This document shows, piece after piece, positions 1 through 5,349 of a DNA stretch of 6,306 bases (the first letter of the stretch is position 1; every line of letters starts with the position of its first letter). Below the pieces are notes generated by a model. The model made no database searches, was not told the origin of the DNA, and worked only from the letters and a program-made list of their open reading frames with translations. This DNA comes from Caryophanales bacterium UBA5632 (GTDB taxonomy: Bacteria; Bacillota_I; Bacilli_A; Izemoplasmatales; Hujiaoplasmataceae). Location of the stretch: positions 1 through 6,306 of the forward strand of contig DIJY01000068.1 in assembly GCA_002421405.1 (NCBI GenBank), written 5' to 3'. The position numbers and the translations under genes were made by a program.

Positions 1-171
1 GTCGCTGTCTGTATACATTACTGGAGTGTTTACACAATAAGCAAACAAATTTATATTTCACAGATCAATTTCTATATTAATCAAATTTAACAATTATTTA
101 AAATACTACCAATAATAAATTTTTATCTATTTAAATCATATCATAACTGCATAAATAATAAAATAGGCAAA
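1..171. other. AT-rich intergenic stretch, no supported gene
   Basis: This stretch is strongly AT-rich and all reading frames break early. The plus strand has a short open tail from base 2 to a TAA at 37-39, which could be the last 12 codons of a gene entering from the left, but nothing confirms it. No convincing promoter, hairpin or repeat is seen before the terminator at 172-198. Confidence 0.5.
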
Positions 172-198
172 AGAAAAAACGACTAGAATTTAGTCGTC
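172..198 (-). terminator. Rho-independent terminator after tRNA-Lys
   Basis: On the minus strand a 7-bp perfect stem (ACGACTA pairing with TAGTCGT, 179-197) with a 5-base loop is followed by a run of six T (positions 179 down to 174), then C and more T. It lies 12 bases past the CCA end of the tRNA. It probably ends both the tRNA transcript and any read-through from the membrane-protein gene upstream. The other strand has only a weak T-run, so the terminator is mainly for minus-strand transcription. Confidence 0.8.
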
Positions 199-209
199 TT
201 ATTGTTAAC

Positions 210-285
210 TGGTGCGCCATCACGGACTCGAACCGGGGACCCAATGATTAAGAGTCATTTGCTCTACCAACTGAGCTAATAGCGC
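210..285 (-). tRNA. tRNA-Lys (anticodon CUU)
   Basis: The 76-nt minus-strand sequence folds as a complete cloverleaf: a 7-bp acceptor stem (GCGCTAT with ATGGCGC, one G-U pair), a 4-bp D stem (GCTC/GAGC) with loop AGTTGGTA, a 5-bp anticodon stem (AATGA/TCATT) around CTCTTAA, a 5-base variable loop, and a T arm with TTCGAGT. Anticodon CTT reads Lys codon AAG. The discriminator base is A and the 3' CCA is encoded. The T stem (CCCGG with CCGTG) has one C-U mismatch, an oddity; the other stems are intact and the gene looks functional. It has a promoter upstream and a terminator downstream. Confidence 0.95.
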
Positions 286-296
286 GTGCATACAAT

Positions 297-325
297 ATGA
301 TATTATAAATCACCCAGTTTGTAAA
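297..325 (-). promoter_or_regulatory. Promoter of tRNA-Lys
   Basis: A sigma-70/sigma-A type site on the minus strand: -35 TTTACA (320-325), 17-base spacer, -10 TATCAT (297-302). The -10 ends 11 bases before the mature tRNA 5' end, leaving a short leader for RNase P removal. It fits in the gap between the stop of the membrane-protein gene and the tRNA, so the tRNA can be transcribed independently. Confidence 0.6.
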
Positions 326-331
326 GATTTT

Positions 332-856
332 TTATTCAGATTTCGGAAAAAATGACTGTAATTCTACTGCTTTAACAAAGTAAACTCCATAGACCAAATC
401 CTTTGGATTTACTTTGGCAACATCGCTTTCATTGAGATATCTCGTGATGTTATGACAATCGGGCATAATCAGTGCAATTTTAATGACTTTCATATCCGTT
501 TTTGGAGCAAAATCGACGAATTCTTTAACCCCTGGAAACAAATCGGGAATCGTTGATCGTTTCCATCCCTTTAAATCGGCGTTCATACACCAGTAATATT
601 TATTAGTAATAATAAGTTCATGATGCAAATCAAAGGGAAGCACTTTAATCAAATATAGATTTTCTTGATATTCAAACAAGTAATCATAAAATTTTTCACT
701 TGGGCTCTTTAATTCAGTCCGCGATAGTGTTTGTCTAAAAACTTCAACAATTGCCCTGTGACGTTTTTTTTCAAGATATCGTTTAATTGAAAAATAAATC
801 ACTAAACTGACTAAAATGAGTGACCCCGCAAGAATGATAACTTCAGTAGAATTCAT
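332..856 (-). CDS. Single-pass membrane protein of unknown function
   Basis: I do not recognise this family. Taken from the ATG at 854-856 the protein has 174 residues: a short N-terminus, one hydrophobic membrane helix (about residues 6-24), a very basic stretch (about 25-44, many K and R) that by the positive-inside rule puts the rest in the cytoplasm, and a globular alpha/beta-looking domain (about 53-172) with alternating hydrophobic strands such as YLIKVLPF and KVIKIALIMP. It has two cysteines (90 and 134) but no Cys pair motif and no clear catalytic signature. An ATG 33 bases further upstream is in frame, but it overlaps the likely -10 box and lacks a ribosome site, whereas the chosen ATG has GAGGTG five bases ahead. 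The gene seems monocistronic. It ends 7 bases before the tRNA promoter and has no terminator of its own, so its transcript may run through the tRNA. Coding status is good; function is unknown. Confidence 0.75.
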   Translation of the reverse strand: MNSTEVIILAGSLILVSLVIYFSIKRYLEKKRHRAIVEVFRQTLSRTELKSPSEKFYDYLFEYQENLYLIKVLPFDLHHELIITNKYYWCMNADLKGWKRSTIPDLFPGVKEFVDFAPKTDMKVIKIALIMPDCHNITRYLNESDVAKVNPKDLVYGVYFVKAVELQSFFPKSE

Positions 857-861
857 TAGTT

Positions 862-867
862 CACCTC
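862..867 (-). promoter_or_regulatory. Ribosome binding site that decides the start at 856
   Basis: GAGGTG on the minus strand, five bases before the ATG at 854-856. No similar site precedes the upstream in-frame ATG at 887-889, which supports the shorter 174-residue protein. Confidence 0.75.
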
Positions 868-887
868 GAAACGATGGTATGATACCC

Positions 888-896
888 ATTATAACA
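888..896 (-). promoter_or_regulatory. Extended -10 promoter of the membrane-protein gene
   Basis: The minus strand reads TGTTATAAT, a consensus -10 (TATAAT, 888-893) with the TGn extension. No good -35 lies at the right distance (ACTTAA at 17 bases is poor), which is acceptable for extended -10 promoters. Transcription would start near 881, giving a leader of about 25 bases before the ATG at 856. The -10 overlaps the upstream in-frame ATG, so that ATG cannot be the start from this promoter. Confidence 0.65.
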
Positions 897-922
897 AAAA
901 AAGTTCATTTTTAAGTAAAAAG

Positions 923-950
923 AAAAAAGTTGCTCCTAAGAACAACTTTT
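923..950 (-). terminator. Rho-independent terminator of the lipoprotein gene
   Basis: An 11-bp stem on the minus strand (AAAAGTTGTTC with GAGCAACTTTT, one G-U pair, 925-950) with loop TTAG runs into T-rich sequence (six T, then C and five T). It begins 18 bases after the lipoprotein stop codon and separates that gene from the membrane-protein gene. Confidence 0.85.
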
Positions 951-968
951 AAAATTGATAAAATTAAA

Positions 969-1937
969 TTATTTCAATTGGCCTGTAGCAACGTTAGCAA
1001 ACAAATCTGTTAATACAATAATGTATGTTTCAGTTTTGATTGTTACGCCAGCTAATCCATCAACAAGTGTAGCGCCGTCTACAGAAATTCCTCTGCCGCC
1101 GATTGCTCTTAAGTTATAAACATTGCCAGTTTCCATTACATAGTTTGTAATGAGATTAGCTTGTTTGAACCATTCATTTGCTGATTTATCAGTTGCATGA
1201 GCTGTCCATACTCCATTTGCGAAAACGTATTTACCGCCAACGCCTTCCATGTTGTAGTCATCGCCCAATTCTTGTTTTGTTTTTGTATTCCATTCGAATA
1301 CAGCTGGATTGGCTAATGTGCTCTTCTTTTGGAGAGTGTCTAACGTTAATTCAGTAATTTCGCCTTTAGCAACAACCATTGAACCGATATATAAGTCTGT
1401 TGAAGAGCAGTAAACTGTTTGGAATTTTCCTAATTTTGCTAATTCAACTGCTTCAGCAGCTAAAGCAAGATATCCGCCGTCTTTAATTGTAACGCCAGCG
1501 ACGTTATCAATGACATGAGTTTCGGCGTTCGTTGTAATGGAATCTACACCATTTGCTAGCATCGCCGCTTCGATGCGTCCAGCTTGTACATACCATTCTG
1601 CGATAGCGTTGCCATAAGTTACCATGTTATAAGCGTCGCCAAGTTGTTTTTTCGTTTTTGTGTTCCAAGCAAAACTGTAAACATCATCTGTTGTAATTTC
1701 TGTTGTGTCCGCACCTGCTGTTTGAGTTTTCGTGCCTTGACGAGCATCGATGTTGTAACCTACGATTTCGCCGTTTTTAATAATGACTGAAACCATTGTG
1801 ACTTGCATAGCGCCGTTTGTATGAACGCTTGTTTCAAAAGCCATGAATTCACCGTCAACTTTGAATTCACCTTGGGTGCATCCAAATAATGCGATAGATG
1901 CAAATACTACTAAAAGTAGTAATCCAATTTTTTTCAT
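969..1937 (-). CDS. Lipoprotein with two FMN-binding-like repeats
   Basis: The 322-residue protein begins with a lipoprotein signal: KK at 2-3, a hydrophobic core (4-18) and lipobox LFGC with the lipidated Cys at 20, so it should be anchored on the outer face of the cytoplasmic membrane. The mature part is a duplication of about 140 residues (roughly 32-168 and 173-318). Matching blocks include FAWNTKTKKQLGDAYNM (89-105) against FEWNTKTKQELGDDYNM (214-230), EWYVQA against EWFKQA, and DNVAGVTIK (144-152) against DGLAGVTIK (293-301). The last pair resembles the DxxAGAT motif by which RnfG-type domains carry FMN on Thr, with Val in place of Ala; the candidate Thr residues are 150 and 299. Known extracytoplasmic flavin lipoproteins such as Listeria PplA also have repeated domains, so a role as an extracytoplasmic flavin electron carrier is plausible; whether FMN is bound here is inference. 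The start is firm: AGGAGG lies 7 bases before the ATG. The gene has its own promoter and terminator, so it is a neighbour of the Rnf operon, not part of it. It could instead be a non-flavin lipoprotein of related fold. Confidence 0.8.
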   Translation of the reverse strand: MKKIGLLLLVVFASIALFGCTQGEFKVDGEFMAFETSVHTNGAMQVTMVSVIIKNGEIVGYNIDARQGTKTQTAGADTTEITTDDVYSFAWNTKTKKQLGDAYNMVTYGNAIAEWYVQAGRIEAAMLANGVDSITTNAETHVIDNVAGVTIKDGGYLALAAEAVELAKLGKFQTVYCSSTDLYIGSMVVAKGEITELTLDTLQKKSTLANPAVFEWNTKTKQELGDDYNMEGVGGKYVFANGVWTAHATDKSANEWFKQANLITNYVMETGNVYNLRAIGGRGISVDGATLVDGLAGVTIKTETYIIVLTDLFANVATGQLK

Positions 1938-1972
1938 TTTCTTTCCTCCTATAGTATAGTTTAACCGTTATT

Positions 1973-2001
1973 ATTATAGACTAACTTACTGAATAAAGCA
2001 A
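1973..2001 (-). promoter_or_regulatory. Promoter of the lipoprotein gene
   Basis: Near-consensus minus-strand promoter: -35 TTGCTT (1996-2001), 17-base spacer, -10 TATAAT (1973-1978). Transcription would start near 1966, leaving a leader of about 28 bases that contains AGGAGG (1945-1950) before the ATG. It lies downstream of the Rnf terminator, so the lipoprotein can be expressed independently of the Rnf operon. Confidence 0.75.
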
Positions 2002-2035
2002 TACCCAAAATGAACGTGAATACCTTTTCATATTG

Positions 2036-2061
2036 AAAAGCGTTTCCCTTTCGGAAAACGC
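2036..2061 (-). terminator. Terminator of the Rnf operon
   Basis: On the minus strand GCGTTTTCC pairs with GGGAAACGC (9 bp, one G-U, 2040-2061) around a GAAA tetraloop, followed by TTTTC. It starts 15 bases after the rnfB stop. The T-run is short. A second small hairpin (CTTTTCA/TGAAAAG, 2024-2040) abuts it and shares one base, which may add to termination. Confidence 0.7.
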
Positions 2062-2076
2062 CTTAATTTAGTTATT

Positions 2077-2373
2077 TTATCCTTCTTTTTCAGCCTTAAA
2101 AAGTTGATCTAGATGTGCCATCAAAGCTACTTTGGCATCTTGCTTAATTGGTTTGCATTGGCTCACAATGCATTCCTTGTTTAGTAAAGCTGTCGCCATA
2201 TCGTGACATCCAGCATAACCACAAGCTCCACAATTGTATTTCGGCAACATCGCTTCAATTTGTTCAATGCGGTGATCCTCTTCAACGTGGAAATATTTAC
2301 TAACAACAAAGATAAGAAGGCCTAATACAAATCCAATGGCTCCAAGTACTAATGCGGGCAATAAAATATCCAT
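2077..2373 (-). CDS. rnfB: Short RnfB: membrane anchor and one Fe-S domain only
   Basis: RnfB is the subunit of the Rnf complex that exchanges electrons with soluble ferredoxin. This protein has 98 residues: an N-terminal membrane helix (about 4-24), an acidic linker, then the RnfB-type Fe-S domain with C48-x2-C51-x4-C56-x16-C73 (NCGACGYAGC and VSQC), expected to bind one [4Fe-4S] cluster; C68 is an extra cysteine. Usual RnfB proteins continue with at least two ferredoxin-type CxxCxxCxxxC cluster motifs and reach about 180 residues or well over 250. Here a TAA stop comes about 25 residues after the last Cys, and the terminator follows directly with no ferredoxin motifs in any frame before it. 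The gene starts immediately after the rnfA stop, with GGAGGA about 10 bases ahead of the ATG. Position and anchor-plus-Fe-S layout make the RnfB assignment good; whether it is a working short form or needs a separate ferredoxin-like partner is open. Confidence 0.88.
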   Translation of the reverse strand: MDILLPALVLGAIGFVLGLLIFVVSKYFHVEEDHRIEQIEAMLPKYNCGACGYAGCHDMATALLNKECIVSQCKPIKQDAKVALMAHLDQLFKAEKEG

Positions 2374-2955
2374 TTAGATTAATCCTCCGAATCTAGAAAA
2401 AATCATCGCGAGAATCGCTGCAACAACCAAAGCAATAGGGGTACCTTTAAACGCCTTTGGAACAGGAGACATCTCAATTTTTTCTCTTAACATTGAGAAA
2501 ATTGTGATAACCAATAAGAATCCTAACGGAATAAAGAGGGAATATACAATCATTTCTGCGAAACCGAAATCCTTACGGATATTGAGAAGCGCAACACCTA
2601 ATACAGCACAATTGGTTGTGATAAGAGGAAGATATATTCCGAGTGCTTTATAAAGTGTTGGCGACATTTTTTTGATAATTAATTCAACCATTTGTACAAG
2701 TGCAGCAATCACTAGAATGAAAACAATTGTCTGCATGTATTCCATTTTTAATGGTGATAGAACATAGTGATATAACGTCCAAGTGATAATGCCAGCTAAT
2801 AAGATAACTGCAACAACTGCAACACCCATTCCAACTGCAGAACTACGTTTTTTAGAGACGCCAATAAAGGGGCAAATTCCAAGAAATTGCGTTAAAATGA
2901 CGTTTTCAATGATCATGGCTGTAAAAGCCAATGAAATCAATGCGCTAACACTCAT
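2374..2955 (-). CDS. rnfA: Rnf complex membrane subunit RnfA
   Basis: RnfA is a six-helix integral membrane subunit, homologous to NqrE, that together with RnfE encloses an intramembrane [2Fe-2S] cluster and forms part of the ion-translocating core. The 193-residue length is typical. About six hydrophobic segments are visible (near 5-25, 38-58, 72-92, 104-124, 133-155, 172-190). The two hallmark cysteine sites are present: LGICPF (C28) and LITTNCAVLG (C116), as are the family segments near EN at 17-18 and the REK at 157-159. The start ATG overlaps the rnfE stop by four bases (ATGA), and GAGGTG lies 10 bases upstream inside rnfE, indicating translational coupling. All key residues I can check are present. 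RnfA and RnfE are paralogues in inverted orientation; the LGICPF and NCAVLG versions identify this one as the A/NqrE type. Confidence 0.95.
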   Translation of the reverse strand: MSVSALISLAFTAMIIENVILTQFLGICPFIGVSKKRSSAVGMGVAVVAVILLAGIITWTLYHYVLSPLKMEYMQTIVFILVIAALVQMVELIIKKMSPTLYKALGIYLPLITTNCAVLGVALLNIRKDFGFAEMIVYSLFIPLGFLLVITIFSMLREKIEMSPVPKAFKGTPIALVVAAILAMIFSRFGGLI

Positions 2956-3632
2956 GCTTGTTTCACCTCACTTGCCATTTTGGTGGCCTTTTTATTCGCA
3001 ATTGCAGCAAGAACCGCTAAGATGAAGCCTAATGTAAGGAATGCTCCGACTGGTTTTATGAACATATTAATGGGCTCAATGCCAATAAATTCAAAAACTG
3101 GAATTAAGTTTAGTTGAATAGGATTAGCCGATTTTGCACCCCATATAGTGATTAATCCACTGCCGAGTAATTCTCTAAAGAATGAAATAATCATTAACGC
3201 CAAAGTATATCCAAGAGCCATTCCGACGCCATCAACCACTGAATCAAGTGGTTTATTATCAGAAGCAAACGCTTCTGCACGTCCTAAGATGATACAGTTC
3301 ACAACAATTAAAGGAATGAATACACCAAGGCTATTATATAAATCAACCAAGTAAGCGTGCAATACCATTTCTACAATGGTCACAAGTGTTGCAATCACAA
3401 CAATATAAACCGGAATACGAACCGGTTTTACCAGTTCTTTCATTTTCGGATTCACTGTGATTAAGGAAATAATCAAATTCGATAATACTAAAACAAAGAA
3501 GACTGCGATACCCATGCCAATTGCGTTTTCAAGTGAAGTAGTAATTGCTAAGGAAGGGCACATTCCTAATACGGTTACAAACAAAGGATTTTCTTTAAAG
3601 ATTCCTTTTAAAAAGTTTTGTTTTTGGTTCAT
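2952..3632 (-). CDS. rnfE: Rnf complex membrane subunit RnfE
   Basis: RnfE (NqrD homologue) is the partner of RnfA in the membrane core and shares the [2Fe-2S] cluster with it. The protein has 226 residues, a normal length, with about six membrane helices. Hallmarks are LGMCPSLA (C25), the LIVVNCIILGRAEAFA segment (C113), the acidic-glycine stretch DGVGMALGYTLAL (134-146) and FFRELLGSG (151-159). It has a charged C-terminal tail (KKATKMASEVKQ) expected in the cytoplasm. The ATG overlaps the rnfG stop by four bases, and GGAGGTG about 8 bases ahead supports the start. The stop is TGA, which together with TGG tryptophan codons shows the standard code. Confidence 0.95.
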   Translation of the reverse strand: MNQKQNFLKGIFKENPLFVTVLGMCPSLAITTSLENAIGMGIAVFFVLVLSNLIISLITVNPKMKELVKPVRIPVYIVVIATLVTIVEMVLHAYLVDLYNSLGVFIPLIVVNCIILGRAEAFASDNKPLDSVVDGVGMALGYTLALMIISFFRELLGSGLITIWGAKSANPIQLNLIPVFEFIGIEPINMFIKPVGAFLTLGFILAVLAAIANKKATKMASEVKQA

Positions 3633-4174
3633 GACTGTGCACCTCCAAAATCAGCTGCAACCCTTAATCCGACTAATTCAAAACAAGTTCTGACAGCGTC
3701 GCTTGAAAATGTAGCTCCAGCGACAGCGTCAAATGTGGCAAGATTAGTAATAACTTCATTTTCCATTTTGAAGTCATATCCAACAATCTTATCACCGATG
3801 CCAGAAGTTTCGCCTTGGCTAACTACTTTGTATCCAGCAACAACATATTGATTTGAACTGTTCATTTCGATAGCGATTAACATGCTGACAGTTGATTGAT
3901 AACCTTCGGCCTTAACGCTGTAAATGATTGCGATAGTTTCGTCTGAAGTCTTATCGTTTAAGTAAAATACTTTTACGACATTGCCAGTTCCGGCAACTTC
4001 TGTCAGTTTGTAATTAGATGCACCTTCATATACTTCACCAAGTGATTCCAAAACAATACGATCCGCATTTTCTTGGATAACTGGTGCAGTAAGACTATTC
4101 ACAAACGCTAATAATACGCCGCAGACTAACCCAATAACGAGTAAGACGAGTCCGGAGATTAATCCTTTATTCAT
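3629..4174 (-). CDS. rnfG: Rnf complex FMN-binding subunit RnfG
   Basis: RnfG is anchored by one N-terminal helix and carries covalent FMN on a threonine on the extracytoplasmic side, attached by the flavin transferase ApbE. This 181-residue protein matches the usual length (about 180-200). It shows a membrane helix (about 5-27), then one FMN-binding domain with the family's SQGETSGIGDKI segment (119-130) and the attachment motif DAVAGATFSS, D149 to T155 with T155 as the flavin site. The gene begins 2 bases after the larger G-like gene, with GGAGGCG about 8 bases before the ATG, and overlaps rnfE at its end. It is the canonical G by length and place next to rnfE, while its upstream neighbour is an enlarged relative. 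No apbE is seen in the window, so the transferase must be encoded elsewhere. Confidence 0.93.
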   Translation of the reverse strand: MNKGLISGLVLLVIGLVCGVLLAFVNSLTAPVIQENADRIVLESLGEVYEGASNYKLTEVAGTGNVVKVFYLNDKTSDETIAIIYSVKAEGYQSTVSMLIAIEMNSSNQYVVAGYKVVSQGETSGIGDKIVGYDFKMENEVITNLATFDAVAGATFSSDAVRTCFELVGLRVAADFGGAQS

Positions 4175-4176
4175 GA

Positions 4177-5346
4177 TTATTCGCCTCCGTTCTGATCTTC
4201 AATGAAGAGTTTTAATAGATTTAACATATTTTTCATGGCGTTTGAAGTGACTGTCGCGCCGGCAATACCATCAATTTCAACTTCTCCATTTTTGAACTGT
4301 TCTGATAAATTATTTTCTACATAAGGTACCGAACCTAAAGCATGATTGTATTTGTCATTGTATTCTTGATCATAAGATTCAACGGTTACAATCGAATAGG
4401 AATCAATGCCATCAAGAGTAGCATTTATTACATAAGTTCCTTGAATCGGTGTTTTGTTATATCCGTTTGTTGAAATCACTAATGTTCTCGTATCGGCATT
4501 ATAACTCACAAAAGATGCCGACGTTGATACAAGTCCACTTGCAGAAGCATAACTCTTAATCCCTGATTGAGCATCTCCTGCAGGTTCTGTCCCTGTAATA
4601 GTGCCCGCGTAAGTAAACGTTGAGTCTAAATATACGACAACGTTTGTATTTTCATCGCCATAGGTTACATCAGCGATAAATGGCTTGGTTGTGAAGGTTG
4701 TGGGATCAAAATTATAGGTTAATGAATTTAATGTCATCACGATCGAAGGAATGGTGAAACTAAAATCAACTGCGTATTGTTCTCTTGCATAGAACATTCC
4801 AGTTTCAAATCCTTTTGAAGACATTGTTGCCCCTGCAACAGAATCAATTGAAAAGCCAATGTCATCGAGCGTTTTATCATTAAATTGATGATAGAAATCT
4901 GTGTTGAGTGTTGCAAAATAAGACGGAGTCTCTTCATTGCTAATGACTTTAATTCCAACGAAAGAATCGTTTGAAAGGTCAATCCCATAAGCAACCGTTA
5001 GATTAGCGTTTTTACCAAATGTCGTCACGACATAAATAACGCCAACTTCTGTCGATCCGTTCAAAACTTTATAACTCCCCGTCAAAACCGGCGAATATTC
5101 TTCTGAACTTGAAAGTGGTTTGAAATATGTTTTTGATACAGCGGTTGTTTCAAAAACTTCAACGGTTGTGGCACCATCAAACATACTTAAGAATAGTGCG
5201 TTGAGTTCTCCACCTTTATTTTCATCTTCATGTACTGCGATTTGATTGGTCATGTAGTTACTATAAATGCCACCACCGACGAAGATAAAAGCGATGATTA
5301 AAACAAGGACAGTAATAAGACCATGTTTGTTAAAAAATGTTTTCAT
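4177..5346 (-). CDS. RnfG-like membrane protein with two FMN-binding domains
   Basis: This 389-residue protein occupies the rnfG position after rnfD but is about twice the length of RnfG. It has one N-terminal membrane helix (about 9-28), then a first FMN-binding domain (about 60-190) with the NEETPS segment (137-142) and attachment motif DSVAGATMSS (D168, T174). A beta-rich, Thr/Ser-rich middle (about 200-300) follows, and a second FMN-binding domain (about 301-382) with GTYVINATLDG (303-313) and DGIAGATVTS (D359, T365). It should therefore carry two covalent FMNs outside the membrane. The gene begins 3 bases after the rnfD stop; a G-rich GGGGTG about 10 bases ahead of the ATG serves as ribosome site. 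It likely works as an additional or extended RnfG, possibly bridging to another extracytoplasmic partner. Being an extra copy within an intact operon suggests duplication of rnfG with internal domain growth. Family assignment is firm; the role of the second flavin is inference. I give no symbol because it is not a standard RnfG. Confidence 0.87.
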   Translation of the reverse strand: MKTFFNKHGLITVLVLIIAFIFVGGGIYSNYMTNQIAVHEDENKGGELNALFLSMFDGATTVEVFETTAVSKTYFKPLSSSEEYSPVLTGSYKVLNGSTEVGVIYVVTTFGKNANLTVAYGIDLSNDSFVGIKVISNEETPSYFATLNTDFYHQFNDKTLDDIGFSIDSVAGATMSSKGFETGMFYAREQYAVDFSFTIPSIVMTLNSLTYNFDPTTFTTKPFIADVTYGDENTNVVVYLDSTFTYAGTITGTEPAGDAQSGIKSYASASGLVSTSASFVSYNADTRTLVISTNGYNKTPIQGTYVINATLDGIDSYSIVTVESYDQEYNDKYNHALGSVPYVENNLSEQFKNGEVEIDGIAGATVTSNAMKNMLNLLKLFIEDQNGGE

Positions 5347-5349
5347 GAT

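Noticed and set aside
1..18. Minus-strand ATG at 16-18 running off the left edge, as a gene start.
   Set aside because: No Shine-Dalgarno site and no good promoter ahead of it, and only six codons are visible.
2..39. Short plus-strand open tail ending in TAA at 37-39, possible C-terminus of a gene from the left.
   Set aside because: Only 12 codons, no recognisable sequence, and the other two plus frames are open for similar or longer distances; chance cannot be excluded.
1584..1790. Plus-strand open frame inside the lipoprotein gene.
   Set aside because: It is antisense to a well-supported gene, has no ribosome site, and its Cys-rich composition is typical of a shadow frame; the same holds for the other plus-strand frames within the Rnf genes.
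1949..1959. Small palindrome CTATA-C-TATAG just ahead of the lipoprotein Shine-Dalgarno site, as an operator.
   Set aside because: Only 5-bp arms made mostly of A and T; expected by chance in an AT-rich leader.
4737..4994. Second minus-strand frame inside the two-domain G-like gene, as an overlapping gene or sign of a frameshift.
   Set aside because: The main frame reads through this region with an intact FMN-binding domain, and the alternative product is low-complexity and without ribosome site.
2374..5346. Na+-translocating NADH:quinone reductase (Nqr) instead of Rnf.
   Set aside because: The A/E/D/G subunits are shared between both, but the order D-G-E-A-B ending in an RnfB-type Fe-S domain, with no NqrF reductase, fits Rnf.
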